A DNA stretch of 64,000 nt from positions 18,565,655-18,629,654 of the forward strand of contig NC_045143.1 in assembly GCF_008831285.2 (NCBI RefSeq), read 5' to 3'. This DNA comes from Nymphaea colorata. Its lineage: Eukaryota; Streptophyta; Magnoliopsida; Nymphaeales; Nymphaeaceae. Shown here in pieces: positions 1 through 12,700 of the stretch. The notes below the pieces were generated by a model. It was not told the DNA's origin and searched no databases. It saw only the letters and a program-made list of their open reading frames with translations. The translations under genes were made by a program, and so were the position numbers. The first letter of the stretch is position 1. Each line of letters starts with the position of its first letter.

Positions 1-2380
1 TTAATATAGAAGCGACCAAAACATAAAATCGATCTACTAATGTACTCCTAGACTTTGAAATATGTTAAATATATTTGCCTGATCGATCTTGTTTTTTGAA
101 ATTCACGTAAAAGAATATGTTAGTTCTTTCATGTATGTTAATGTATGTAGTGGATTCTTTCTCCAAATGCAACTTGCAAGCGCTTCCTAAAAAATTGGCA
201 AGAGCTAAAGCATGGATAGAACTAATAGCGAATAAGAATTGAAATGAAGGAAATTTATTAGTGGCCGACAAGAAAGTGGCAGAGTAAAATGACTGATCCC
301 ACATTCCCATTTCATTAAGGGAAAAAGGATTATGCATGTGTACCAAAAAAAAAAAAAAAAAAAAAGCCTTGAAGGACAGATGACTGAGATTTAGCAACAA
401 CTATATATAAAAGCAAACTGACATTTGGTAGCCACAAACTTTATAGTACAGCAACTAAGTACCGTAGTCGACAATGAAAAAAATTTATAAGAGCAAATTA
501 ACGACAAATAAGTGAGATAAATATAAGAAAGCAACAAAATAGGAGGGAGAATGTATTTTTTGTTTCCGATGCCTCTTTCTTTTGAATCTGAAAATATTCA
601 TCTTCATAGTTGCAAGACTTTGCTGAAATATTGTTTTGGCTTTCTATTTCTCCAATTATTTTTCGTTGGATATGTCATTCCTTTGGCGACAAAATATTTA
701 TAAACCTCTCTCTCTCTCTCTCTCTCTCTCCGACACACATTTTGGAAGGTAATTACTATTTAACTCCAGTTCAAAAGGCGTGGCTGTGGTGGGGAGACCT
801 GATTATAATTGCCAGTCTGATGGATTGTATCACCTTATGCAGACCCTAACGCAAGCATCATAAATTAAGTTAAATTGACCAAGGATTCGGCAAATTTTGC
901 GGAATCAGTAACAACAAAACAATATTACTATTTACATTTTTTTAATTAGTGAAAAAATATACAGAAAATAAAGTAATAAAAAATTCTTAAATAGCTACAA
1001 AACAACAAAATATACAAGTATATGATGCATGGCACCGTGGTATGATTCAATTTTGCATGTCCGACTGTTTGACCTTCTATTTTGTCTCACAAATAATATA
1101 GATTGCACCAAAATACGTAGCTAGTACTTAAATAATACGAGTGCTGAGTCCGATGCTGCATTTTTTTTTGTTGGCTGGAACACCACTTGTTCTTTATAAA
1201 GCTATTTGACACGTTCATGCGTCTTCTAGTTGTAACTTAAAGATTGCCAAACTTGAATAATAAAATTAAGCATATTAAATTTTGCCGATGATGTCATTGC
1301 GAATAAAAAAGTAGCCTATACCACCGTGGATTTCCTCAATTATTAGTGCTTATACTGATGGATTATTAACCTGTCTTGTCGTTCACTTGGCTTTTTCTTT
1401 ACTTACTTTTGCAGGGATGCCTTCACAAATTTTGTTAGGTGGCCGCTCTGTTTCTACCCATTTATTAATTACTTCGGTCACCTCTTCCTAACACTTGGTG
1501 CCCTATCACTGCGATCAAATTTTTATTCCGTAACAAATGGAAAAATCATGTTCCTTTCTTACAACCAGCACTGCATTAATTTAATTTGTAGCATGTCCAA
1601 ACCAATGGGTTTTTTGCTATATTAAAGTTCCAAGGGGCATAATGCAACTGGGCCTCAAGCACACTTGAAAAGGTCTGATATTTGAATCCTATGGTTGGTG
1701 TTTTTTTTTTTTTTTTGTGTTATTCTTATAGGCTGCAAATGGTGGTATTTGAGTTGAATGATGTACCACAAAATCTACTTATACTCAGCACAAGGGTATA
1801 ACCTTGGGGGTTTTATACTAAAAGTGGTTTCTAGACATTAAAAAAAAAATCTCTCCTTATTAATTTACCTGCTTCGACGCATGCTTTGATATGTAGTCCA
1901 AAACTTGCTGAATAAACAGTTGATTGTACAATATAATTAGATGTCGCTCATGACATCGAAACTTTCTTTTATACTTCTGGCTTTTTGTTTCTTCTCATCG
2001 TGTCGTTATCGTGGTTGTCGCCGTGAGCATTGGATTGCATTTGCACCTCCACTTGTTCTTGTCTTTGAGTGAAGGTAAGGAGGCATCCTGATTCATGGCT
2101 TTCTTCTTCATCTCTAGCTAGACTAGCTTCGTCCTTTTCATATCCTATTTGTTGCACTGCTGTCGTTCTTAATTGTAAATCATGCTCTGCTTTACCTCTT
2201 GTATGAATAAGAATGCGTTGGACACAAAGCGCTCTTGTAGGTGCAATTTAAAATTTTAATAGACGGACGAGATGTTAGCATATTATGACAAAAGAAATAT
2301 GCACTATCGTTTCGGGTCTGTTTTCGTCTATTATTTTGTTCCGTCATATATCAAACATACTAGAGTAATAGAGCACAGTT
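1..2380. other. AT-rich spacer, no gene recognised
   Basis: No reading frame here resembles a known protein and the short open frames have no supporting context. The stretch holds homopolymer runs (poly-A near 343-364, poly-T near 1702-1717) and a CT microsatellite. I see nothing else that I can name. Confidence 0.6.
706..730. repeat. (CT)n microsatellite
   Basis: An uninterrupted CT dinucleotide run of about 25 bases, read directly from the sequence. Confidence 0.95.
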
Positions 2381-2384
2381 AGGG

Positions 2385-2635
2385 GGGTGGGTATTGGGCC
2401 GGCTGATTCCAAGTTGACTGACCAATATGGAGCGGGCCCAGGTCCAGCCCAGCCCAATTCAAATTTAATAAAAAAAAAGTTAAAATATTTATAATATATA
2501 TAAATAAGGATAAGCAGATTAAAATTCATTTAAAATTAATAAAAAAATTGAAATTGGCCCTGCCCGATGTCAACGTGGGCTTAGGTCCGAGTTCAGCCTG
2601 GTTTCTTTTTCCGCCAGGGGCTTGAAAGCTAGATA
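2385..2635. repeat. Possible MITE-like repeat with GGGCC-rich ends
   Basis: Two GGCC-rich flanks (about 2390-2455 and 2560-2625) enclose a very AT-rich core. Parts of the two sides are imperfect reverse complements: an AGCCCAATTCAAATTTAAT-like stretch on the left faces a GGCCAATTTCAATTTTTT-like stretch on the reverse strand at right. The build resembles a non-autonomous DNA element, but I found no clean terminal repeat or target duplication, so the call is weak. Confidence 0.3.
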
Positions 2636-2721
2636 GTAGTATGAGAAGTAAATGAGGAAAGAGCAAATTTTAAGGAACACGACTTCACCATTTTTGTGTG
2701 TGGTGGTTGGAGTGGGGGGAG

Positions 2722-2745
2722 GGAGAGAGAGAGAGAGAGAGAGAG
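2722..2745. repeat. (GA)n microsatellite
   Basis: A GA dinucleotide run following a short G-rich stretch; read directly. Confidence 0.95.
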
Positions 2746-2782
2746 GAATGTTACCCTATTTTACTAGGCAAGTAGCCATGAT

Positions 2783-3275
2783 CAGGGCTGTTCACTAGCT
2801 GAGTTCAATCCTAACTGAGCCAGCTCGAGTGTCATATACAAAACTTGAGTTTGGCTCCAGCTTGAGCCTGAGTTTGATTTCATTAGCTCGAGCTCAGTTT
2901 GGTTTGGCTTGACTCTTAAAAACTTGAACTTTGAAGCCGAGGATTGACTTGAGCTGAGCTGAGCATTTCATTAAAATGTTTAGCTTTTAAAGTAAAAAGT
3001 TGATATGGAGAATTTGAACCCCATACCTACTAGTTAGATAAACATCCATTTGGAGCATTCCCTACGTTATGAGACATATCATATGTATTTTCTTTCTTGA
3101 GATTTACTGAGTTTAACCAAGCTATGCTCACTTAACTTGAGCTTGACTTGTTTATGTGATTGAGTTCATTTCTTAACTCGAATTTGACACATTTAATAAA
3201 TGAGTCAACCTCTAGTCAAGTTTATTGTGTGAGTTTGAGTTGAGTTCGAGTTAGTTTAAGTTATTGAACAGCCCC
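2783..3275. mobile_element. MITE-like element with CAGGGCTGTTCA-type ends
   Basis: The left end reads CAGGGCTGTTCA and the right end, on the reverse strand, reads GGGGCTGTTCAATAAC, giving imperfect terminal inverted repeats about 490 bp apart. Between them lie many copies of the related words AGCTCGAG, GAGTT and CTTGAG. Ends of the form CAGGGCTGTTCA and a small non-coding body fit a non-autonomous hAT-type element. The flanks share only a loose match (agccatga on the left, accatggc on the right), so a target duplication is not proven. Confidence 0.5.
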
Positions 3276-4199
3276 ATCCACCATGGCTCTTGTGGGTCAT
3301 TTTCTGCTCAAGGGAGGCTGGCAGCTTCCCTTCGTCACATTAAGAGTTGCGCATCATTTACAAATGAAAAAGTAAAAACTTTTTTTTAATGGTTTATTTT
3401 TCCAAGGATAGGTGCTTTCTAGAAGATGCATATCTTTCTAATGGGTACTTTCTAAAGAATGGATTTCTTCCTAATGAGTGTATCTATTTGGTCTGGAAAG
3501 ACAAAGGTGGACAATGCATAAAAAGGGACATCGAGTTCGCCACTGGCGGGTGCTGTTACCCTCTTTCATTGGTCATTCCGTACCGGTTTAAGGCGGCCTT
3601 GCAGGCTGCCTTCAATGTTGCTTTTGTGAAAACAAATTACACCATCTGATCAAAATAATCCACCATAAAAATTATCAAATAAGAAGAAAAAATAAAATTG
3701 TAGGAAACAAAAGAACAAACACCAAAACAAGGTAAACATGGTTCAGCATATGCCTATATCCACAGGCAAAGTACGAGCACAAATTCACTATTAATCACGT
3801 CAATGAAAGGTTATAGAGAGAAAATACAAAAAATCCCCAAACATGGCAAAGCCCTAAAGGGAATAACAAGAAAGAGGGAACCCAAAGAAAAGAAGATAAT
3901 ATGTTTCTCTCTCCTAAAAGAGAAAAAAAATATAAGAAAATACCTCAACAAATAGCATGTAACTCAAAGATTGAGTCTTCACCGTAAATGGGAAGCCAAA
4001 GTCATTTTTCTTTTTTTTTCTTTATCTCACTTTTTTTCAAGAAAGAAACTCCCACACATGAATGGGTTACAGTTTTATAATTTTTTTCACAAAGCCACAA
4101 ATGTAGGGTTTAAGAGACATGCAAAAACTCTTCATCTTGACTTGAACACCATCATAGCTTTGACAAAATAGTTAACACATTCTACCTTCACTAAAATAC

Positions 4200-4925
4200 C
4201 CTCCAAAAAGAAGATCTCACGGAGAAAAATGCCAATCAAAGATTGCAATTGGAATTGGCTTGGTTTAAGCATCTATAGAATTATCAGTGGTATCAATTTT
4301 GTTCATAATAATTTCACCAAGTAATAATATTAATAATAAAATTATAAAATAATATCTACAATAAAATGATACCGGACATCAATCTGTTTTGTCTCTCATG
4401 GTACATATGATCTTTGGTCAAGTGAATGATATTTTGACTGCCACAATAAATAATCAGTTTTCCTTGACTTGTACAAACTTCATATAATATTCCTTTCAAC
4501 CAAATTCCTTCTTTAATTGCTTTAGTGATTATCAAATACTCAGCCTTTATTACAGATAATGCAAGATTAGACTATAAAGTAGTATTCCAACTAATATCAC
4601 AGCTTCTAAGAGAGAAAACAAAACCAATATGCGACATCATCTTCTCAAGATCACCTGAATAATCTCAATCAACATATCCAACCAAGTCATCATTGCTTCG
4701 ACTTTATAATGCTTCAAGTACTTGGGACTCCAGTGTATTACTTTTTAATGTCTTTTTCCAGGACATGATATATATCTATTGGCAACACTAACTGCATGTG
4801 AAGCATTGCATACATAATGCTACTAACTTTACTAACATAGGACACATGTGACATATACATTGTCCCTTCTTTTGTTTGAGGAGACAAATGAACTGAAACT
4901 TTAAAATGAGAAGCAAGAGTACTTA
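4200..4925 (-). pseudogene. Copia RNase H region, broken
   Basis: The minus strand encodes, with stops, the copia RNase H landmarks: a [18 protein letters not shown]-like lead-in, an IMYAMLHMQ segment, a W-S-P-K-Y-L-K segment, the GYVDxDYSGD motif carrying an RNase H acidic residue, and a block ending in a SVIKAEYLIITKAIKEG-like segment. In this family that order marks the C-terminal end of Pol. Several in-frame stops make it non-functional. Confidence 0.75.
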
Positions 4926-4956
4926 CAAGTCTAGCATTTCTTCATAACAAAATGCT

Positions 4957-5098
<142 letters not shown>

Positions 5099-5124
5099 AT
5101 TTTTTTGCCTTTCAACCCCACTAC

Positions 5125-6153
5125 CTATGTCACTGCGGTACGCGAGAATGGGTTGCGTACCCGTACCGGTACAGCAAAACGGGTATGGTGGTACGTGATG
5201 GTACGTTGGATCTGGATCCGGGTCGAAACCAGATCCGAACCACGAAAAGAATCTCAGAAAGTGAAAAACCTTTGACGCCCGACCCTCATCTCCTCCCTCC
5301 CTCTCGACTTTGTCTTCCGGCGGGTGTTTGGGCAGATGGAGATGGTCATTGGTCAACGACCGGCGACGAATGGTGACCGGCGAACGTTGACGGATGGCGG
5401 TGACATAGACGTAAACCCACGGCCGACCCATTTCTTCTCCCTTCTTCGTTCTTCCTACGGCTGGCTGCTTGGGTTCATGACTTTTTTGGGCAGCGACGGC
5501 GGACGGCGACCGGCGGATGGCAATGGTGACAGAGGCGACGGACGGTGGTTGGTCGACGTTCGTCGTTCGGTTTCTTCCTCGTACAGTTGTTTGGGTTCAT
5601 CTTCCATCAAATTTTGATGACTTGGTTTTCTTTACCTGTCTATGCTAGGTAAATTCAAACGGTAGATTAATTCATACGATGCCCTTGTACCTTCGGTTCA
5701 TCTTCGTCACTCTCCATCTCTTTTGCTGAATCCCTAACATCAGAGCAGTGTCCCTTGTTAATAGGCCGAAATTTCATGCCGTTCTTTCATGTTCCTCTTT
5801 TTTGTTGCTATTTCATTTTCCTCTTTTTCTGCAAACGGTGGTTGATGTGAGGAATGATGCTTATCGTCTTTTTTCTGTGTGGTTTGACCATTATATTGAT
5901 TGTTTCAGTCCATATTGGTGAATATGAAATCCATTTGTCCTCAAAGCAAAGTCAAATTTGTGGATGCTATTTCCATTTCTCTCGCATCTAAATAATGTGA
6001 TGACATCATTTGTTTTTCTTAAAATTTACAAATTTTTTAAAAAAAATACCGTACCGGTACCATGATTTACAAAATCATCGTACCGGTACCCATTTTCTAG
6101 TACCAGTACCCATTTTCTCGTACCAGTACCGTACCCGAACCCTGGTGACATAG
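5125..6153. mobile_element. 1.03-kb non-autonomous TIR element, 8-bp target duplication
   Basis: The left end reads CTATGTCAC (5125-5133) and the right end reads its exact reverse complement GTGACATAG (6145-6153). Subterminal sequence is rich in GTACCGGTAC-like words on both sides. The flanks carry a perfect 8-bp direct repeat, CCCACTAC, at 5117-5124 and 6154-6161, which is the target-site duplication. An 8-bp duplication is usual for hAT elements, but the TIR is not a typical hAT end, so I leave the superfamily open. The interior (about 5280-5620) is GC-rich with short open frames that match nothing I know. There is no transposase. The insertion split the copia element on either side. Confidence 0.8.
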
Positions 6154-6239
6154 CCCACTACATTTCCATACTGAGAATATTCTTAGTAGGGCCCAAGTCC
6201 GTCGTCCCAAATTCATTGGTTAACCATATTTTTAAAATT

Positions 6240-6484
6240 CTTCTTTTCTAAAATTTCATTTGGTGCAAATCAACATATCATCCTCATAACGCAACAAATA
6301 GATAAAAGAACTATTTTGAAGCTTTCCATAGTAGACACAACTATCATATTGATTTTTGTAGTAGCCAAAATTTGACATAGACATAGAATAATGAAACCTT
6401 GTATACCACTTGTTAGGAGACTGTATCAAGTCATATAATATTTAAAAAAATTATATATACATGGTCTTCTTGTTTTTCAATAAC

Positions 6485-6527
<43 letters not shown>

Positions 6528-6800
6528 TTGACATGTAAAAATGTTGTTTTAATTTCAAGCTGCTGTAATTCCATATCATATATAGCAACTAAAGCAAGTA
6601 AAACACATATAAAGCTATGCTTCATCACATGAAAAAAATATCATTAAAATCAATTGCTTCTAGTTAGTTGTAAGCCTTTGTAGCTAACCGTGCATTATAC
6701 TTTGCATTTTATATTCTCAAAACCTTCCTTTTTCTTAAAGACCCACTTGCAACCAATAATCTTCTTGTCATTTGTCAGTTTTACAAGCTCTCTTGTTGAT
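6240..6800 (-). pseudogene. Copia reverse transcriptase region, broken
   Basis: The minus strand reads KIIGCKWVFKKKEG (about 6775-6730), then LQQLEIKTTFLH (about 6580-6540), a QSPNKWYTRFH segment (6420-6390), SQYDSCVYYG-like residues (about 6360) and LLRYEDDMLICT (about 6300). These are successive landmarks of copia reverse transcriptase; the last corresponds to YVDD, with E in place of V. A TA microsatellite at 6487-6521 and frameshifts interrupt it. Confidence 0.75.
6487..6521. repeat. (AT)n microsatellite
   Basis: A pure AT dinucleotide tract inside the decayed reverse transcriptase region. Confidence 0.95.
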
Positions 6801-6959
6801 TCTTATTAAAGGATTTAATTTCTTCATACATCACAACTAACTGATAGGAGAATCAATGCAATTCATTGCTTCGGAATATGATGAGGGCTCTCCATTTACT
6901 ATTGACTTTGCAACTTACATATGATTACCTTTGTGAAGGTCTAACATCTTCCCTTTGAC

Positions 6960-7690
6960 GACATTTAGCAATATTGTATTTCTTTATTTGCTCATGATGT
7001 TGAGAGACTTCATCCACTTCATCATGAATGAGAAGTTGTACTAAAGGTGCTTATGGGGAACTTGATGACTGATCATGAGTTGAAAGACCAATTTCAAAAT
7101 TTTATAACTTTTACTAGACTTGTTCTACTTTGAACTTTCAAAGCATCACACTCACTCAGTAGAAGATTCACAATCATTACACCAAAGTCTATATCCCCTT
7201 ACTCCATATTCATGACCAAGAAAAATATGTTTTCTAACTTTAGGGTCATCTTTATATTCATCAACATGAGCATATGAAGACAACCACAAATTCTTAAATT
7301 AGAATAATCAGGAGGAGAACCAGGCCACACCTCTTCAGATGTCTTGCATTTAATTGAAGTATTGAGAAATCAATTTACCACATAATATACCATATTAATT
7401 GTTTCAATCCAAAAATCATTTATAATTCTTGCATTAGATAACATACGTCTTGTCTTTTCCAACAAATTTGTATTCGTAATCTATGACCTGATTCTTTTGA
7501 AGAGTTTTAACAACATTGTGTTGCCTATTAGTGTCTTCATCCCTACAACATTTAATAAACTCATTATCATCAAATTTTAGCTCATTATCAATATGGAGTC
7601 TTTTAATCTGCTTCAAAAAAATAAACCCAAACTTTTTTAGCATAATCATCAAGAAAAGTAAGCATATAATGAGTACCACCTTTAGAAATT
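6960..7690 (-). pseudogene. Copia integrase region, broken
   Basis: The minus strand from 7679 downward encodes IKRLHIDNELKFDDNEFI followed by CCRDEDTNRQHNVVKTLQKN, matching the copia integrase core around the second catalytic Asp (usually written RTDNGLEF) and the following TPQQNG region, here degraded. Further on, a KLENIFFLVMNME-like stretch matches the segment after the catalytic core that normally reads K..FLGY. The frame is interrupted several times. Confidence 0.7.
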
Positions 7691-7883
7691 ACTTATGCAT
7701 GACCTCAACAATATACAATATTTACACTACTCAAATTGACCCTTTTATGCTTACAAAATATACAATATTTACAAAAGTTCATCTTTCCTATGCACTGACC
7801 ATAAAGAACACTTATTTTTCTCAAAATAGTTAGCTCTCTCTCACTCATATGACCAAGTCTCCTGTGTCATAATTTGGTTGTGC

Positions 7884-8156
7884 CTAACTCTGACATGGAA
7901 GATGCAACAATGAATCTATCACTGTGAAACCATGCAAAACATTTGGACTTCTATTGTTCTTACCATCCCTTACAATAAGAGCACCTTTGCTAACTTTCTT
8001 AACTCCACCATTCGTTGAGTACTGGCAACCATTTTCATCAAGAGTATAAAGAGCAAGATTTTTCTTTAAATTGGGTACATATCTTACATTGGCCGATGTT
8101 CTAATCACACCATCATACATCATAATTTTGACAGTGCCTTCACCAATAACCTTACA
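7884..8156 (-). pseudogene. Copia GAG-pre-integrase fragment (breakpoint copy 1)
   Basis: A minus-strand frame encodes MMYDGVIRTSANVRYVPNLK, then a KKNLALYTLDENGCQY-like stretch and a KVSKGALIVRDG segment, which match the GAG-pre-integrase domain of copia Pol. Bases 8026-8156 are repeated in inverted orientation at 15609-15739 with only two substitutions in 131 bp. At 8157 the sequence switches abruptly to a FAR1-like gene in the opposite direction. This is one side of the inversion breakpoint described in the findings. Confidence 0.8.
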
Positions 8157-8157
8157 T

Positions 8158-8535
8158 AATTAATCCCAAATGTTGACAATAGATTTGTGCCTGTATGTTG
8201 GATTGAAGTTTGATACAGATAGGGTTGCATCTTATTTTTACATTGTTTATGCAAAACTAGGTGGTTTTGACACATGCATACATGACTCTAAAAAGAGGGA
8301 TGGACATTTGTGGTACAAACAGTTCACATGCAAGAAGCAGGATTCAAGAAGCAACGAAGAGATGAGAATAGGGAACATGTTAACATCTTGCAAGGCAAGC
8401 ATGACCATTGAAATAAACAGCAACACAACCAAGTGGCTTGTGCATAATATTCAATATGCACACAATCACTGCCTACATGCCTGGTGTTGCACCTGCCTAC
8501 AGTCCAAGAGTGGCGTGATCGAGCACCAGAGGTAG
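8158..8535 (+). pseudogene. FAR1 DNA-binding domain fragment of a Mutator-like element
   Basis: The plus strand encodes VGLKFDTDRVASYFYIVYAK, then a GGFDTCIHDSKKRDGHLWYK segment, KQFTCKKQ, a TSCKASMTIEI segment and ending YAHNHCL. This is the FAR1/FHY3-type WRKY-GCM1 zinc finger: two Cys (QFTCK and TSCKA) followed by the HNH pair. FAR1 domains occur in FRS transcription factors and in transposases of Mutator-like elements. The upstream N-terminal part and the transposase core are absent here. Bases 8158-8318 are repeated, inverted, at 15737-15896. A 1-bp difference between the copies (TTTT versus TTT) keeps this copy in frame and breaks the other. Confidence 0.75.
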
Positions 8536-8603
8536 GATGGCGATGATACGATGCTCAATGGCCTATCAGCGTTGGTTGGAGGGAGATAGTTCTCGTTTTA
8601 GAG

Positions 8604-8687
8604 AGTAAGCGATTGGGGAGAGTGGATAATCGTTGTATGACCATCAAAATGGGGAAGGGATGCCAGAGGTTGTGATGGGCAGTTGGA
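8604..8687 (+). repeat. Repeat shared with 16895-16978, possible MULE terminal repeat
   Basis: This stretch matches 16895-16978 in the same window orientation at roughly 80% identity by eye. It shares words such as GTAAGCGATTG, AATGGGGAAGGGA and GGTTGTGATGGGC. It lies downstream of the FAR1 fragment at 8158-8535, while the partner lies upstream of the other FAR1 fragment in the reverse sense. Relative to the FAR1 gene the two are therefore inverted repeats flanking it, as long TIRs of a Mutator-like element would be. Confidence 0.5.
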
Positions 8688-8899
8688 GGTCCATCGATGT
8701 GATCCCTTGACATCAAAATTCAGGCTCTTTTCGACAGAGGGAAAAGAAGGTCTTACTACCAGGGTTGGTCAGAGGGAGGAGAGCTTGACATTGGGCCTTC
8801 ATTTTTTTTTATTTAAAGCTGGTTCATCCAATTTCAACAGATCGGACGGCAATCCGACATCATAACGGCTATGAAAGTTAACTTTCGTAATGAGAAAGT

Positions 8900-8920
8900 T
8901 TATATATATATATATATATA
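8900..8920. repeat. (TA)n microsatellite
   Basis: A short TA run immediately after the word GAGAAAGTT. The same word precedes the TA tract at 41.92 kb. Confidence 0.9.
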
Positions 8921-9035
8921 AGAAATTAAAATCATCCGGCTACCAGATGTTATTGGATGACAAAATATTTAAAAAAATATTGCTAAATACACCATGCAAT
9001 GAAGCACTAGCAGTGATTTACGATATATATAAATA

Positions 9036-9037
9036 TG

Positions 9038-9082
<45 letters not shown>
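9036..9082. repeat. (GT)n microsatellite
   Basis: A GT dinucleotide run of about 45 bases with one GC interruption. Confidence 0.95.
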
Positions 9083-9085
<3 letters not shown>

Positions 9086-9717
9086 GCAGACATAGCACCA
9101 GCAATTTTGATAAAACCAAACAGTGAATTATGAAAGGAGCCGAAAAAAACATCTGTCTGTGACATAGGTTAGTCATGCATGACTAAATGTGACACTAAAA
9201 CTTTTTCCATGCAGCATTCGTATGCATCGTAACAGAAAAACTCTACTATTTGTATTTAACTTTCTATAGTAACATCATCTCTCCTAATAGCAGAGCTAAA
9301 AATTTTCTTTGGGAGAAGGACACCATTACTTCATGTCAGACTTTGAGAGTTGCACACACGTAAAACATAGAAAACTGATGAAGTATTTATATGTAAATGA
9401 AACAAACAAAAAAAAAAGGAAAAGATAAGGGAGATAAAAATCCTAAACTAACATCAGCTTACATTAAATAAAGGTTTTCTAGCTTAGCTACCTAGCTGGA
9501 GTATGTTAGTCAACAAGATACACACTCAAGTAGATACAAACACAACAATAACACAAAAGCAAAAAATAAACTCCTAAAACTACCCTTCATTAAGTTGCCC
9601 AGAAAACTAGACCAGTGAGCTTTGATAGACTTGAAAGTTTCTGCTATTAGACTAGAAAGAACATCCTTGAAGTCTAACAAAAAACAAGACACTGAACTAG
9701 ACATCCTAAGGAAATAC
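9083..9717. other. Spacer, no gene recognised
   Basis: AT-rich sequence inside the inverted segment. A 102-residue minus-strand frame overlaps its right part but has no recognisable domain and runs into the TIR element that follows. I see no feature to name. Confidence 0.5.
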
Positions 9718-9720
9718 CTA

Positions 9721-12700
9721 GGGGGCCGTTTGATGGCCTGGAAATATATTTCTGGAAATATATTTCTAGAAATATAGGAAATGGAAAAATGGAATGAAAA
9801 AGATTTTTTTGATTCCAATTTTGGTGTGTGTGTGATGACTCAGAAATATATTTCCAATTCCATATTTCTGAGTTTGATGGTACAAAAATATATTTTCAGA
9901 AAATTAATTCTTAGTTTGATAATAAGGAAACATTTATCCAGATTTACAAAAATATGGCAAGAACATGGTTATGAATGTATGGATGTATAGACCGGCTATA
10001 ATCGCCCACACAATCGATTATAACAATTCTGATTTGCCAACCTTCTGCCCCTATTTGAACCTTTCGGTTCAAATTCGCCCACCGGTCTAATGATGAACTC
10101 ATTCACCCGGTTGAAGAGGGAGCGCCTTCCTCAACCGTAAGGATTGCATGAAAACAAAATCACAATTTTAACATTCTAAATTGAGATATTCATTACGAAG
10201 TACTGAATTGTTGCCCAATTGCATCTCACGCTCCATTACGCGGATGCAACAACTCAATTATAAGGAACATATAACAAACATGAAAGCCATAAAAAAACCA
10301 AAATTCAACAACACGTCAATAGACTATCAAACATACCGTACAATTCAACAACAAAGCGCAACGTCAACACAACATACATAGTCCCATCAGTGATAAAATG
10401 CGCATCAAACCACATACAAAGTCCCATCGGTGATAAAATATTTACATATTCTCATCAGTGTTCACTGTTCAGAAGAGCTTCAACGTTCAATAGAAAGCCA
10501 AGTGCATGTGTCGAGCATCCATAGAAGCAAATACATCTGCAGTGTCTCTGCACCATAAAAAAACAAAAAACACAAACAGAATCAAATTTTCCCCTTGCAC
10601 GACCTTCGAACATTCATCACAATCATGTCAGTGCTTCATCTTCCATCAGTCCTGAAAACATAAACAAAGACATCACATTTTCGAAGAGATTAAAGCATAA
10701 AAAGCGATAAAATGAAATTGTTATTGTTACATCTAACCATTTTGAGAGTTTTTAAGTCGTTTTTCCGAAAAAGAAAACTTGTAGCTTCAGATTTTCCCAT
10801 ATAAGTTGTGGCTTTGTCAAGCTGCAAAGATGAGGCAAGCTTAGAGCACAGTTTTAAACCTTGGTCACTCCAGTTACAACCCAGACTATTACTTCAGACC
10901 TGCTAGTTTCTCAACCATAGCAAAACCCAATTCTGTCTATCAGCAATATCTTGTGTTGTTGGGACCTGAACCTCAACCAGAACCAATCGTATCAGCTAGA
11001 AGTTTGTTTGCTGCTAGATGTAATCCTTGTTCAGCAGAATCAAACATCCATCATCTGCTGTTTTTATCTCAGTTCAACATACAATTAAGTGCTTGTTCAT
11101 TCTCTTCCATCTTAAGCAGATGTAATGAACAAAACCGACACATCCTGCATATTTGCTGCAATGCTTGTCCTTTCACTTTTGAAACAAGCAGTGGTGCTGA
11201 AGGACAATCCAGCAAAGAAGGGACTGTGAATCTGTGATGCTTTGTGCAAACACTTACGTTTCTCCTCAAGAACTTACTAAGCGCATCAGCTTATTTGAAG
11301 TGATGTAAGTCTTTTATCATTGTTAACTGGTGCTTGTCATTAGGCATTCAAAATTCAACTTATCATTTGTTTGCAGCTCAACAATTGTTTGTGCGAGTTA
11401 ATCCCTTGATTGTACATGGTATAAGGGATGGGTATGCTTGCCTGAGCCCTGGCCAGATCTGACCTGAGCTGATTTTTGGCCAATTAGTCTGTTTTTTGCT
11501 GCAAGGACATGGCCTGGGTTGCAGGTGAATACTGTCTGCTTAATGTGTAAACTGGTAATCGAGCAAAAACTAGTAGGAAAGGTCGTGCTTATCAAAGCTA
11601 TACGTGCAATAGTTCAACTGGACCTAATAAAAGGACATGGTTGAACCTTAATCTAAGATTTGAATCTGATAACCCTTATAAGTAATGCAAATGCACATCA
11701 CATTCAGAAACAATATTAGTAACATTTCTGATGACAAAATATGAAATGATCAAGACAAATGTTGAGATATCATTGTGATAATCAAAATATATGTGAATCA
11801 ATCAAAACGCTTATTAAAGTTTTACTCTTAAATAATTAAATAAATGTGAAGATTCTGAACTGATTAGAAGACATATTCAGGTATCATTTCAATGACACGA
11901 ATCAGCCAAATCTGATAATAATTCAAATGGATAAATCTGAAGCAATTTGAACACATATTGTAGTTTAATGTGAATATGAGAAATTAACAACCCTTGCAAA
12001 TTGGATAAGAACAAAGAGTGTCCGTTGACCCATCTGTGCTGCTTGAGTCGTGTCTTCTACAAAACAAATGTCTTGTTTTGGAGCCAACACCAACTCATTA
12101 AATTGCTACAACAACCAGAAATCCCCCAAATGGCTTGAGTAGTTGGAAACGCTAAAGCAGGCTTTTTCAAAATGTTGAGGATTACATTTCCATCAAATGA
12201 GTGGTTTCAATATTCACACAAAATGTTTGACAAAAAATCAGTGAAATAACACGTAAGAAACTGATATGCAACTGAGAAGTTGTGTGCTTTACAATGTTGA
12301 AACATCATACCAAAAAACAAAAACTACCGAATATTACACAAAAAAGAGAGAGGAAAAAACGAGAAACCCTAACTGTGACCTAATCGGACGCATTCAGGCT
12401 CCTTATAACAGAGCAGATAGAGAGAGAGAGACTTACAAAGGACTTCTGTTGAGGAGGAGGATCAGGAGCAGCGCCACTCAGCAGCGGTTCTCTCTGATGG
12501 CAAGGAAAGGAGACGGTGAGTTAATCTGACGATCTGTCGAGTCCTCTTTATCTTCTCCCTCTGTCTAGATTGCAACGGATGGGGAAAGAAAGAGAGAGGT
12601 GAAGACGAAGACGAAGAGACTGCGCAGGTTGCTTCAGTGGATTAGAAAGGGCTCCATTGAAAAGGCTGACTTGGAGAGGGGAACAAGAGAGAGAATGAGA

